A stretch of DNA of 34,552 nt from Acidobacteriota bacterium (GTDB lineage: Bacteria > Acidobacteriota > Vicinamibacteria > Vicinamibacterales > UBA8438). The stretch's first letter is position 1, and each line of letters begins with the position of its first letter. The notes under the pieces are model-generated. The model was not told where the DNA came from and did no database searches. It worked only from the letters and a program-made list of their open reading frames with translations. Below are positions 8,328 through 16,548 of this stretch, piece after piece. The DNA lies in assembly GCA_011523845.1 (NCBI GenBank), contig WTFV01000175.1, forward strand, positions 1-34,552, written 5' to 3'. Made by a program: the position numbers and the translations under genes.

Positions 8328-9218
8328 CTAGCGGGCCGCTTCGCCGACGAGCCCCCCGTACACGTAGACCTCGGCAAGGTCGACGCACTTGAACTCCAGC
8401 AGGCGCACGTTCTCCTCGATGCGACGATACAGCGGGAACCGGATGGTCCAGGGCCGGGTGAACACCGCGTCGTCCTCTATCGTCGCCTCGTACTGCATGT
8501 GGTACGGGCTGATCGGCGTGTAGCGCTCGATGACCCGCAGCCCCGGGCTGTGGTGGTTGCCCGCCCGGTCGAACCACGACAGGTCGTGGAACCCGGTCAC
8601 CTCCACCACCAGCGTGTCGCCGTCCCAGCGCCCGTTGGACCAGCCCATCCAGAAGTCGACCGGCGCCGGCGTCGTGGCGCCGATGGGGATGGTCCGGTTG
8701 GCGTTGGCGAACTGGTAGGCGATGACGATCCGGTCGGTGCTCTGGATGATCTGGAACGGGAAGGGCATGTAGGTGGCGCGCGGCACCCCCGGCATGTAGC
8801 ACTTCGCCTCCGGATCGCCGACCGTGGTGATGTTGTCGTGATCGACGGTCAGGCGGTTGCGGGCGTTCTCGTCCCGTTTCGCCAGCGCCTCGGGCCGGTA
8901 GGGGATCTCGCCCCCCACGACCACGCTCTGGCCGGGCGGCTGCGCGCCCCACACGCCGAGCAGCTCGGGGAACGGACCCGCCTCGGCGCCGTGGTCCTCC
9001 AGGTTCCAGTTGGCGGTGACGAACGCCTGCCAGATCCCGGACAGGTCGGGATTCGACGTTCCGGGGAGCCGGGGCGCCCGGTACAGGGGACCTTGCGCCG
9101 CGGCCGGCAGGACCGACAGCCACAGGACCACGACCACCACCGCGATCCCCATGACCGCGGCGAACCACCCCGGCCGCCCGCGGCGACGGACTGCTCGTGT
9201 CTTGAACCCGTTCGGCAT
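8328..9218 (-). CDS. exported uncharacterised protein, WGDPDLQG superfamily (paralogue 2, short type)
   Basis: A 296-residue protein with a membrane or signal segment (WFAAVMGIAVVVVVLWLSV, cleaved near AAAQG). It starts with NPDLSGIWQAFVTANWNLE in place of PRTPWGDPDLQGLW, then has KCYMPGVPRATYMPFPFQI, NGRWDGDTLVVEVTGFHDL, VIERYTPISPYHMQYEATI and RPWTIRFPLYRR. It ends with LLEFKCVDL and lacks the ACHEGN block. This is the same subtype as the second half of the cytochrome-fused protein at 15448. The start at 9218 follows GAGGAGG by ten bases; an ATG at 9290 is less likely. Confidence 0.82.
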   Translation of the reverse strand: MPNGFKTRAVRRRGRPGWFAAVMGIAVVVVVLWLSVLPAAAQGPLYRAPRLPGTSNPDLSGIWQAFVTANWNLEDHGAEAGPFPELLGVWGAQPPGQSVVVGGEIPYRPEALAKRDENARNRLTVDHDNITTVGDPEAKCYMPGVPRATYMPFPFQIIQSTDRIVIAYQFANANRTIPIGATTPAPVDFWMGWSNGRWDGDTLVVEVTGFHDLSWFDRAGNHHSPGLRVIERYTPISPYHMQYEATIEDDAVFTRPWTIRFPLYRRIEENVRLLEFKCVDLAEVYVYGGLVGEAAR

Positions 9219-9731
9219 CGCGATCCGACCTCCTCTCCGAGCAAGCGGCGACGTTCCGCCCATGCTACGCCCTCGGAAGGCGCGCCGCAACCGCCCGCCG
9301 CGGCCCGCCGGGCCAGGACTGCCCGTGCCCCGGATGTCCGGGGCTGAACTGTAATGAGCAGGAGGTCATCCGAATTCGTCCCGTAGTTCGAAGGCGAAAG
9401 CCATGGCAACCAGTTGGGTGTAGCCGTGCCACGGCAACTCGGGTGCAGGTGGGCGCCGGCCCGTATCGTCCCACCCGATCCAGGCGTCGCGGGACCGCGC
9501 CCTGGCGACGGGGCTGGCGGCGCTCGCTGCCGGAGCTCGACGCAGGGCCGCCGACCGCGAGGACGAAAGTGGCATTCCCTCGATTCCGGGCCGGCGGCCG
9601 GCTACGACTTCGGGGTAACCTGACCGGCAGCATGCGGGATGTGACCCCGCCTGGACGTCCGTGCGAAATCGCACCGTCTCGTCCCGAAGACAGGCATCTC
9701 CGGACATGACCCGCTGAACGGGAGGCTCACG
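9219..9731. other. divergent intergenic region with a small hairpin
   Basis: About 510 bases between a minus-strand and a plus-strand gene, so promoters in both directions are expected. A perfect inverted repeat GTGCGAAATCGCAC lies at 9661-9674 in the leader of the plus-strand gene. The minus-strand frame ending at 9366 contains ARSRDAWIGWDD and PWHGYTQLVAMAFAFEL, which look protein-like and may be a gene remnant. No riboswitch consensus was found. Confidence 0.45.
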
Positions 9732-11192
9732 ATGAAACTCCGGACTCCTCTGTCTCTCGCTGCCGTACTCGTGGCGGCCACTGCCGGCGCGGCGCCGGCG
9801 CAAACTGCCGGCACGGGCCACGGCGAGGAGCGCTTCAACACGCGGCTCGTCGGCATGAACGACCTGCAGGCGCGCTCCGCCTATCAGCCGCTGCCGGTCC
9901 GGCAGGGTGAACGCCGCATCGTCTACGTCGGCCACCACGCCGGGGAGCGCCCGAACCCGCTGACCGGCGCGGTCGAGCCCAACGGCACGTCGGTGGTCGA
10001 CGTCACCGATCCGGCGGATCCCGTCTACCTGGCCCACATTCCGGCCACCGGCGGCGCCAGCGGCGCGCAGATGGTGCAGGCGTGCGCAGGCGACCGGCTC
10101 CCGGGGGCGGACGCCGGCCGGTACTACCTGCTGCGCTCCAACGGCAACCGCAGCCACGAGGTATGGGACGTCACCGACCCGGCCGGCCCCGCGTTCGTGC
10201 GGACGGTGGCCGAGATGGGCCGGACGCCCACCGGAGAGCAGCACACGCACAAGAACTGGTGGGAGTGCGACACCGGCGTCGCCTACCTGGTCGGGACCGT
10301 CGACGGCTGGCGCGCGCCGCGCATCCTGCAGATCTTCGACCTCGCCGACCCGGACGCGCCGAGCCGGATCCGCGACTTCAGCCTGCCCGGCGTCCAGCCG
10401 GACGCGAGCGGACCGATACCGGGAGGATCCGGCCTGCACGAGGCGGTCCGACTGGGGAACCGCGTCTACCTGGCGTACGGCACCTCCAACAACGGCGCCG
10501 TGCAGATTCTCGACCGCGACCGGCTGCTGAACGGCGACCCGGACGCCGCCGCGCCGCTCGCGGCGAGCCCCGCCGCCCTCGCCTACCCGCAGCTCGGCCG
10601 CATCGACCTGCCGTCGTTCTGGGGCGGGCACACCGCCATGCCGCTGCTCGGCGTCGAGATCGCCGACTACGCCGGCAACCGCGACCACGCGACGCGCGAC
10701 TTCCTGTTCGTCGTCTCCGAATCGGTCGCCAACGCCTGCCGGGAGACGCGCCACGTCACGCTCATGCTCGACATCACGGACGAGGCCCATCCCCTGCCCA
10801 TCGGAACCTTCCAGGTGGCCGAGTCGAGCGGCGGCTTCTGCGAGCGGGGCGGCCGCTTCGGTCCGCATGCGCCGCAGTGGTCCATGGAGCCCCCCTTCTA
10901 CGGGAAGCTGATGGTGGTGTCGTGGTTCAACGCGGGAGCCCGCGTCATCGACGTCCGCGACCCGTTCAACATGGAAGAGGTCGCCTACTACATCCCGGCC
11001 ACCACCGAGCGCACCGACGAGCGCTGCGCCACCGTCGACGGCGCCGAGAGCTGCCAGGTGGCGATCCAGACGAACAACGTGGAGGTCGACGATCGCGGGC
11101 TGATCTACCTGGCGGACCGCGCCGACACCGGCCTGCACATCGTGGAGCTGACGGGCCCGGCGGCCACGATCATCGACACCGCTCAGGACTGA
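9732..11192 (+). CDS. exported LVIVD-repeat beta-propeller-like protein
   Basis: A 486-residue protein with a signal peptide (LSLAAVLVAATAGAAPAQ). Repeats of the LVIVD type recur along its length: GTSVVDVTDPADPVYLAHI, HEVWDVTDPAGPAFVRTV, ILQIFDLADPDAPSRIRD, LMLDITDEAHPLPIGTF, ARVIDVRDPFNMEEVAYYI and DTGLHIVEL. Such repeats usually form secreted beta-propellers of unknown substrate. It also has HTHKNWWECDTG, GGHTAMPLLG and six Cys residues after the signal peptide. GGGAGG lies six bases before the ATG. It is the only plus-strand gene inside the 6.3-21.6 kb minus-strand run, and the only open frame with this quality here. A role with the neighbouring exported family is possible but unproven. 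Confidence 0.88.
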   Translation: MKLRTPLSLAAVLVAATAGAAPAQTAGTGHGEERFNTRLVGMNDLQARSAYQPLPVRQGERRIVYVGHHAGERPNPLTGAVEPNGTSVVDVTDPADPVYLAHIPATGGASGAQMVQACAGDRLPGADAGRYYLLRSNGNRSHEVWDVTDPAGPAFVRTVAEMGRTPTGEQHTHKNWWECDTGVAYLVGTVDGWRAPRILQIFDLADPDAPSRIRDFSLPGVQPDASGPIPGGSGLHEAVRLGNRVYLAYGTSNNGAVQILDRDRLLNGDPDAAAPLAASPAALAYPQLGRIDLPSFWGGHTAMPLLGVEIADYAGNRDHATRDFLFVVSESVANACRETRHVTLMLDITDEAHPLPIGTFQVAESSGGFCERGGRFGPHAPQWSMEPPFYGKLMVVSWFNAGARVIDVRDPFNMEEVAYYIPATTERTDERCATVDGAESCQVAIQTNNVEVDDRGLIYLADRADTGLHIVELTGPAATIIDTAQD

Positions 11193-11301
11193 TGCGATCC
11201 GGCGGGCGCGCGCCGGGTATCGTTCGCTCGCGGCGCGACCCGGGTCCCGCATCGCCCCGACGGCCGCCGCCCGCCCGGCGCGGGGCGGCGCGGTCCGGGT
11301 A

Positions 11302-11332
11302 CCGGGAGGCGCCCGCGGAAGGCGCCCCCCGG
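11302..11332. terminator. strong hairpin between convergent genes
   Basis: A 12-bp stem with one mismatch (CCGGGAGGCGCC at 11302-11313 against GGCGCCCCCCGG at 11321-11332) and a 7-base loop. It lies between the converging ends of the LVIVD gene (11192) and the family gene ending at 11341. There is no U-run on either side, so a bidirectional terminator is likely from position rather than from the classic signature. Confidence 0.5.
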
Positions 11333-11340
11333 GATCGAAC

Positions 11341-12342
11341 TCACTTCGCGGCGGCCGCCTCCTCCGCGCGCGAACCGGCCAGGATGTTCGTCAGCCCGTA
11401 GTTGCCCTCGTGGCAGGCGTACTCGTAGAGCGGCTCGGCGTTGAGCCACATCGGGAGGGAACCCTTCCACGGCTGCGTCCAGACGTTCGGATCGTTGACG
11501 GTGAACTCGTAGTCGAGGATGTCGCCCGCGACGCGCGTGAACCGTTCCTCCACCACCAGGTCCGGCGTCAGGTCCGCGTTGAAGTTGCGAATGAACGCGT
11601 GGTCGTTGAAGTTGCGCGTCTCGACGACCAGCGTGTCATCCTCCCAGCGGCCGCGGGAGCTGCCCGCGAACTGCCGGACGGACTCCGGCAGGTGGGGCCG
11701 CCCGTCGAGCGGGATGTAGCGGACGTCGTGGATGTGCTCCTGCAGGATCAGCACGAAGTCCGGGTTCTGCACGATCAGGTAGTTGTTGTTGTAGCCGGTC
11801 GGGAAGGACGGGACGCCGCGGTACCAGAGGCAGCGGTCGCCCCCGTCGAGCGTCTCGTAGGTGTCGACCGGCAGATCGCCGCGCCGCATCGCGGTCCGGC
11901 GGGCCGCCTCGTCCGAGTTCAGCCAGCGCTCCACCTCCGGCGTCACCGCCGGCAGACGCCCGTTCGGCGGATCGGTGATGACCGACGTCCGCAGGGTCGG
12001 GACCACCGTCCGGCCCCGCTCCATCCAGAAGTTGTTGTAGGCCCCGACGTTGCCTCCCGCCTCGGTCCGCTGCGCCGGCGCATCCCACAGATCGGCGTTG
12101 CGGTCGACGTTGCGCTGCGCGATGGCGGCGGCCTCCTCTTCGGTCAGGAACTCCTGCGTGCCCAGCTCCACGGGCCGCTGGAACGGCGTCAGCGTGGCGT
12201 TGTTCCAAACCCCCTGAATGTCCGGATCGCCCCACGCCGTGCGTGGCGACTCCGCCGCGTCCTGAGCCCCGGCCACCGCCGGCGCGGCCAACGCCGCCAC
12301 CGCAAACAGCGTGTACACGACAGCGAAACCCCGATGCGTCAT
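11341..12342 (-). CDS. exported uncharacterised protein, WGDPDLQG family (paralogue 3, long type)
   Basis: A 333-residue protein with signal peptide VVYTLFAVAALAAPAVAGA. The mature part starts SPRTAWGDPDIQGVWNNAT and contains NVGAYNNFWMERG, DPPNGRLPAVTPE, SSRGRWEDDTLVVETRNF, EERFTRVAGDILDYEFTV and YEYACHEGNYGLTNILAGS. Glu-Asp-Asp replaces the usual Glu-Gly-Asp in the GRW-x-x-DTLVVE block. The start is supported by GAGGAGG six bases upstream. It follows paralogue 4 on the same strand, separated by 230 bases. Function is unknown. Confidence 0.85.
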   Translation of the reverse strand: MTHRGFAVVYTLFAVAALAAPAVAGAQDAAESPRTAWGDPDIQGVWNNATLTPFQRPVELGTQEFLTEEEAAAIAQRNVDRNADLWDAPAQRTEAGGNVGAYNNFWMERGRTVVPTLRTSVITDPPNGRLPAVTPEVERWLNSDEAARRTAMRRGDLPVDTYETLDGGDRCLWYRGVPSFPTGYNNNYLIVQNPDFVLILQEHIHDVRYIPLDGRPHLPESVRQFAGSSRGRWEDDTLVVETRNFNDHAFIRNFNADLTPDLVVEERFTRVAGDILDYEFTVNDPNVWTQPWKGSLPMWLNAEPLYEYACHEGNYGLTNILAGSRAEEAAAAK

Positions 12343-12572
12343 CGCACCCTCCTCGTCGCGCGTTGCGGCGCGCTACTGATTTCCGGATTCCTGCCCATCA
12401 TGCACCCCCGAACGGCGGCGCGCAACCGCGAGCCGACCCCGCCCACGGAAACCCATCCCGCATCCGCCGGCGACCGGGCGCCGTTCCCCGAAGGTCGCCG
12501 GCAACGCGGGGCCGGAGCCCACTTCGGCCCAAGCTGGATCCGGGTCCGCCGCGCGCGCCGTCCACCAGCGGA

Positions 12573-13595
12573 TCACCGGCCAGCAGCGGCTTCGGCTTCT
12601 TCCACCCGGGCGCCGCCCAGGATGTTGATCATCGCGTGGTTGCCCTCGTGGCAGGCGTACTCCCAGATCTCGCCCGCGGTCACGCCGCGCGATGCCTGAT
12701 CGGTGGTCATCGGCGCCGACGCGGTCCACGGCCGCGTGAACGACAGCGGGTCATCGAGCGTGAACGTGTAGTCGATCGACTCCGGCCCGACGCGGGTGAA
12801 CCGCTCGACCAGGCGCAGGCTGGGACGGGCGGCGCGCCACGGGGCGCTCCACCAGGTCTCGGGCTTGTCGACGAAGTTGACGGTCTCCACCACGAGCGTG
12901 TCGCCCTCCCAGCGCCCGCGCGCCTCGCCCGTCCACTGCGGAATGCCGGTCAGGGGCCGGTCGTCGAGCGGGATGACCCGCAGCTCGTGGTACATCTCGT
13001 GCAGCATCACCACCTGCCCCGGCGTCTGAAAGATGCGCATGTTCATGTTGTAGGGCTGCAGCGGGACCATGTTGGGCAGGCCGTCGGTGATGCAGCGCTC
13101 GCCGGTATCGAGGTCGGTATACGAGTAGAACGGGCCGACGCCGTAGCGGGCCCGCTCGCGGTCGCTCTCGATCTTCTTCTCCGGGATCCAGGGGATGGCG
13201 CCGTCCGGCGGGTCGACGACCAGCGACGTGCGCAGGTCGCCGACGATGCGGGTACCCGCGTCCAGCCAGACCTGGTTGTAGCCGCCGACGCTGCCGGGGG
13301 CGGACTTCCCGTCCGAAGCTGCGCGCCGCTCGGCCGACTCCTGCTCTATCGCCGCCGCTTCCTCGGCGGTCAGCGACGGCCGATCCGCCTGCCCGCCCGG
13401 CCGCTCCAGTGGCGTGAGCGTCGCCGTGGTCCAGAGCCCCTGCAGGTCCGGGTCGCCCCAGGCGGTCCGCGGGGCCGTCCGGCCGTCGTCGGAACCGGAC
13501 TGGCCCGCAGCAGCGGCCGGGAGCAGGACCAGCACCGCCAGCATCACCATCGGCGCGACCGCCCGACCCTCCGAGCCGATCCATTTGCAGCTCAT
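12573..13595 (-). CDS. exported uncharacterised protein, WGDPDLQG family (paralogue 4, long type)
   Basis: A 340-residue protein from the ATG at 13595, chosen because GGGAGAGG precedes it; the ATG at 13646 has no such site. The signal segment is APMVMLAVLVLLPAAAAGQ, then APRTAWGDPDLQGLWTTAT, GSVGGYNQVWLDAGTR, DPPDGAIPWIPEKK, EARGRWEGDTLVVETVNF, VERFTRVGPESIDYTFTL and WEYACHEGNHAMINILGGA. It is closest in layout to paralogue 3 (TTATLTPLERP against NNATLTPFQRP), consistent with tandem duplication. It lies 202 bases downstream of the second DUF6152 gene. Function is unknown. Confidence 0.85.
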   Translation of the reverse strand: MSCKWIGSEGRAVAPMVMLAVLVLLPAAAAGQSGSDDGRTAPRTAWGDPDLQGLWTTATLTPLERPGGQADRPSLTAEEAAAIEQESAERRAASDGKSAPGSVGGYNQVWLDAGTRIVGDLRTSLVVDPPDGAIPWIPEKKIESDRERARYGVGPFYSYTDLDTGERCITDGLPNMVPLQPYNMNMRIFQTPGQVVMLHEMYHELRVIPLDDRPLTGIPQWTGEARGRWEGDTLVVETVNFVDKPETWWSAPWRAARPSLRLVERFTRVGPESIDYTFTLDDPLSFTRPWTASAPMTTDQASRGVTAGEIWEYACHEGNHAMINILGGARVEEAEAAAGR

Positions 13596-13797
13596 CGCAA
13601 CCTCTCCCTTGCCCGCGAGGCACCCGCACCAACGTCCGGTCAACACAACGCCGCCCTGGCTCCCGGTCCAGGCGGCCAGACTGACCCCTCGACGACCGCC
13701 GCCGCCAGCCGCGTCAACGCCCTGCTCACCGGCTTCCTTCGTGCCGGCGACCGCCCGCTCTTGCGGATCGTCGGCCGCGAGCCTGCTTCGGGTCGCG

Positions 13798-14265
13798 CTA
13801 ACGCCGCTCGTAGGGAGCGCCGATGCCGGACGACCCGACGAAGAACTGCGAGCCGTCCGGGAACGTGATGTCCCGCGCGTTGGCGGTGTTCGATCCGTTC
13901 TTGGCGCCGAAGCCGTCGATGACGAGCTCCGTGCCGACCGGGATCGAGTTCTTGTTCAGCCCGCGGCGCATCAGCGCGTTGGGTGCGCCGCACTCGATGG
14001 CCCAGGTGACGACCGCGCCGTCTTCACCCTCCACGTCGACGTGGATCCACGAGTGCGGGTTGATCCACTCGGTCCTCGACACCGTTCCCACGAGCTGCAG
14101 CGGCCGGTCCGCATCGAACTCGGCCGAAAACGCGTGGTGCGCCGTTGCCGGCCCCGCACCCCCGAGCAGCCCGAGCAGGAGGATGCCGCCCAGCCCTGCC
14201 GCCGCCGCCCGCCTCGCCGCCGTCGCCGTCCCGGCCGTCATCGCCGCAGCGTGCTTCGTTGCCAT
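13798..14265 (-). CDS. DUF6152 family exported protein (second copy)
   Basis: A 155-residue protein with a signal segment (GLGGILLLGLLGGAGPATA) followed by HHAFSAEFDADRPLQLVG, VSRTEWINPHSWIHVDV, CGAPNALMRRGLNKNSI and NGSNTANARDITFPDGSQ. It aligns block for block with the protein at 6329, including the His-His pair and the ending FVGSSGIGAP (LGSSGTGAP in the other). The ATG at 14265 is preferred: GGGGGG lies just upstream, and the open frame further upstream is only the translation of the 35-bp repeat. A repeat hairpin sits directly before the ribosome site and may affect expression. Confidence 0.9.
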   Translation of the reverse strand: MATKHAAAMTAGTATAARRAAAAGLGGILLLGLLGGAGPATAHHAFSAEFDADRPLQLVGTVSRTEWINPHSWIHVDVEGEDGAVVTWAIECGAPNALMRRGLNKNSIPVGTELVIDGFGAKNGSNTANARDITFPDGSQFFVGSSGIGAPYERR

Positions 14266-14277
14266 CGTCTTCCCCCC

Positions 14278-14312
14278 GCGCCCGAAACGTCTCGCAGGCT
14301 CGGAGTTTCGGC
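14278..14312 (-). repeat. 35-bp palindromic repeat, copy A, upstream of DUF6152 start
   Basis: The unit contains the inverted arms CCGAAAC and GTTTCGG around an inner GTCTCGCAGGCTCGGA. Copy B at 14350-14384 is identical. Copy A ends next to the G-rich ribosome site of the DUF6152 gene at 14265. Translations of such units (PKLRACETFRA) look like those of dispersed palindromic repeats of this bacterial group. Confidence 0.8.
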
Positions 14313-14349
14313 GTCTTCTGCCGGCGTGCCGATGTCCAAACCCGCCACC

Positions 14350-14384
14350 GCGCCCGAAACGTCTCGCAGGCTCGGAGTTTCGGC
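14350..14384 (-). repeat. 35-bp palindromic repeat, copy B
   Basis: Identical to copy A over all 35 bases, in the same orientation, with start points 72 bases apart. The pair occupies the gap between the family gene ending at 14471 and the DUF6152 gene. It is probably a REP-like dispersed element; copies elsewhere in the genome cannot be seen from here. Confidence 0.8.
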
Positions 14385-14404
14385 CCATGTCGTCCTCGCC
14401 TGCC

Positions 14405-14447
14405 CTTGCGTCCCGGAACTCCGCTTCGCTCGGTTCCGCGGCGCAAG
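14405..14447 (-). terminator. hairpin downstream of the 14471-15451 gene
   Basis: A 15-bp stem with two mismatches: outer arms CTTGCG (14405-14410) and CGCAAG (14442-14447), inner arms CGGAAC (14414-14419) and GTTCCG (14433-14438), with a 13-base loop. It begins 24 bases after the stop codon of the minus-strand gene, so a terminator or RNA-stabilising stem is likely. There is no U-run. Confidence 0.5.
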
Positions 14448-14470
14448 CTCCTCGCCCTCGCTCCGTCCGG

Positions 14471-15451
14471 CTACCTGACCTGTACCCGCGCGGCGTCGAC
14501 GTCCACGCCGGTCATCAGCTCGATGTTGCGGCCGTTGCCCTCGTGGCAGGCGTACTCGAAAAGCATGTGGCCCTCGGGAGCCCGCCGCAGGGCGTTGAAC
14601 TCGATGGTCCACGGCTGCGTGAACACGTCCGGATCCTCGATGGTCGCCGTGTAGCGAATCGTGTCGGCATCGACGAACGTGAACCGCTCCACCACGTGCA
14701 GGTCGCCGCCGTGGAAGACGCCGTGCCCGGTGGTCAGCGCGCTCCCCGGCGCGCCTTCCGGCGGCGCGCCGTGCCCGACCGGCCAGGTGTTGCCGGTGAA
14801 GTTGGTGACGTCGACCACCAGCGTGTCGCCCTCCCAGCGGCCCCGCGAGTCGCCCATCCCGAGGCGGATCTCGGACGGCAGGTGCGGCCGGCCGTCGAGG
14901 GGTATGTACCGGTACAGATGGTTCCACTCGTAGAGCATGATCACGTAGCCGGGGATTTGCAGGATCTGGTACGTGTTGTAGCCGACGGGCAGGTGCGCCC
15001 GGGGCAGCGCCGACGGCAGGCACTTGACGCGCGGGTCGAGGTGGGCCAGCTCGTCCTGGCGGGCCATGATCTCGTTGCGCTGTTCGGCCGCCCACGGCTG
15101 CAGCGGCACCTTCCCGTCCGGCGGGTCGATGATCATCGGCCGCGTCACCCGCGCGGGCCGCGGCGGCGCGTCCGGATCGGGCTCGAAGAAGCGCGAGAAC
15201 GCGGCGCCCTGGCCGCGGTTGACCCCCTCCTCCTGCCGCCACTCGTCGCTCGCCCGCGTCTCGAGCGGCTGCGACGCCCCGGGCAGGTAGTAGCCCCGGA
15301 AGTCCGGGTCGCCCCAGGGGGTGCGGGGCGGCTCGAAGTCCACCGGCTCGCCGCCCTGGGCGTGGACCGGGACGGGCTGCGCATGCGGGCCGAGCAGGGC
15401 GAGCGCCGCGATTGCGGCGATGCCGCCGAAACCGATTCCACGATGTCTCAC
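14471..15451 (-). CDS. exported uncharacterised protein, WGDPDLQG family (paralogue 5, long type)
   Basis: A 326-residue protein starting at a GTG (15451). GGAGG lies six bases upstream, and the GTG overlaps the TGA stop of the cytochrome-fused gene as GTGA, so the two are translationally coupled. A signal segment (GGIAAIAALALLGPHAQP) precedes PPRTPWGDPDFRGYYLPGA, DPPDGKVPLQPWAAEQ, DSRGRWEGDTLVVDVTNF, VVERFTFVDADTIRYTATI, VFTQPWTIEFNALRR and FEYACHEGNGRNIELMTG. A much longer open frame continues upstream but only shadows the neighbouring gene. Coupling to a cytochrome-bearing paralogue suggests the two products work together. Confidence 0.85.
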   Translation of the reverse strand: MRHRGIGFGGIAAIAALALLGPHAQPVPVHAQGGEPVDFEPPRTPWGDPDFRGYYLPGASQPLETRASDEWRQEEGVNRGQGAAFSRFFEPDPDAPPRPARVTRPMIIDPPDGKVPLQPWAAEQRNEIMARQDELAHLDPRVKCLPSALPRAHLPVGYNTYQILQIPGYVIMLYEWNHLYRYIPLDGRPHLPSEIRLGMGDSRGRWEGDTLVVDVTNFTGNTWPVGHGAPPEGAPGSALTTGHGVFHGGDLHVVERFTFVDADTIRYTATIEDPDVFTQPWTIEFNALRRAPEGHMLFEYACHEGNGRNIELMTGVDVDAARVQVR

Positions 15452-16548
15452 CGCGCACCTCCCTCCGGCGCCGTCAGCGCCTGCAGGATGAAATCGACGC
15501 AGTCGTAGTCCAGAAGCTGCAGCCCCTGCTCCATGCGGCGGTACAGCGGCATGCGCATCGTCCAGGGGCTGGTGAAGACCTCCGGGTCCTCGATGGTCAC
15601 CTCGTAGTCGACGTGATGCGGCGTGATCGGCGTGTAGCGCTCGACCACGTGCAACTGGTCGCTGTGGAAGTTGCCCGCCGCATCGAACCAGGTCTGGCCG
15701 TTGAAATGCGTGGTGTCGACCACCAGGGTGTCGCCGTCCCAGTGCCCGCGCGAGTCGCCCATCCAGAAGTCGTTGGGCAGGGGATGGGGGCTGCCGTCGG
15801 TGTAGATGATGCGCACCGCGTGGGCGTACTCGTAGGTGATGACGACGTGGTCGGGCGTCTGCAGGATGCGGAACGGGAACGGCATGTAGGTGATGCGCGG
15901 CACGCCCGGCAGGTAGCACTTGCGCACGGGATCGTCGGTGAGCCGGTTCGCGTAGTTCTGCTGCTGCTGCTCCGCCGCCCACGGCTGGTAGGGAACCACG
16001 CCCCCCTCGACCACGCCGAGCCCGGCCGGGACGCCGTCCTGCGCATTGTGAGGACGGATGTCCCATGAGGCCGCGTTGAGCGTCTGCCAGATGCCGTTCA
16101 GGTCGGGCTGCCCTTCCGGCGTGCGCGGGCCGTCGTAACCGGCGCCTCCCGCACCGCCCTCTTCTCGGGGGGCCTGGCTCTCCACCTCCGCCCGCGACTC
16201 CGCCTCCGCCTGGAGCTCCGCCTCGCCCGCCTCGGCGGTCGGCGCCGACAGCGGCGAGGTCAGCGCCTCCAGGTACCCGGCCACCTGCCGCACCGCGTCG
16301 TCGCCGAGCTCGCGCCGCGAGATGGGCGGCATCTGCCCGTAGCCCTCGCGGGCCACGGCCAGGACGTACTCGGCGTCGAAACCGAAGGGGACCAGGGCGG
16401 GCGCGATGTCGCCGCGGCCGGCCGTGCCGTGGCAGAACTCGCACACCTGCCGATAGGGCTCGGCCCCCGGGTGATCCTGCGCGGCCGCCATCGGTACCAC
16501 CGCGAACAGGGTGATCAGCGCGCCGGCCAGTGCGTGTCGGAAACCCAT
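15448..16548 (-). CDS. exported c-type cytochrome fused to a WGDPDLQG-superfamily domain (paralogue 6)
   Basis: A 366-residue two-domain protein. After the signal peptide (ALAGALITLFAVVPMAAAQ), residues 25-98 form a class I cytochrome c domain: haem motif Cys36-x-x-Cys39-His40 (RQVCEFCHGTAGRG) and the likely distal ligand Met73 (GYGQMPPIS). A Glu/Ala-rich linker (about 100-138) leads to the short-type family domain: RTPEGQPDLNGIWQTLNAA, KCYLPGVPRITYMPFPFRI, SRGHWDGDTLVVDTTHF, VERYTPITPHHVDYEVTI and SPWTMRMPLYRR. This links the otherwise uncharacterised family to electron transfer in the periplasm. Its stop overlaps the start of the next paralogue by 4 bases. The domains are clear; the enzymatic role is inference. 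Confidence 0.9.
   Translation of the reverse strand: MGFRHALAGALITLFAVVPMAAAQDHPGAEPYRQVCEFCHGTAGRGDIAPALVPFGFDAEYVLAVAREGYGQMPPISRRELGDDAVRQVAGYLEALTSPLSAPTAEAGEAELQAEAESRAEVESQAPREEGGAGGAGYDGPRTPEGQPDLNGIWQTLNAASWDIRPHNAQDGVPAGLGVVEGGVVPYQPWAAEQQQQNYANRLTDDPVRKCYLPGVPRITYMPFPFRILQTPDHVVITYEYAHAVRIIYTDGSPHPLPNDFWMGDSRGHWDGDTLVVDTTHFNGQTWFDAAGNFHSDQLHVVERYTPITPHHVDYEVTIEDPEVFTSPWTMRMPLYRRMEQGLQLLDYDCVDFILQALTAPEGGAR

Noticed and set aside
9366..9510. Possible DUF4338/transposase-type C-terminal remnant (DAWIGWDD)
   Set aside because: The resemblance is limited to a few residues and the following sequence does not fit the family pattern.
9590..9731. Possible cobalamin or other riboswitch before the LVIVD gene
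   Set aside because: No B12 box or other riboswitch core could be matched; only a short hairpin is present.
9366..11252. A long minus-strand open frame opposite the LVIVD gene
   Set aside because: It is antisense to a well-supported gene with signal peptide and ribosome site, its translation is Arg/Val/Gly-rich low-information sequence, and high GC makes such frames common. The last 45 codons alone look protein-like and are mentioned as a possible remnant.
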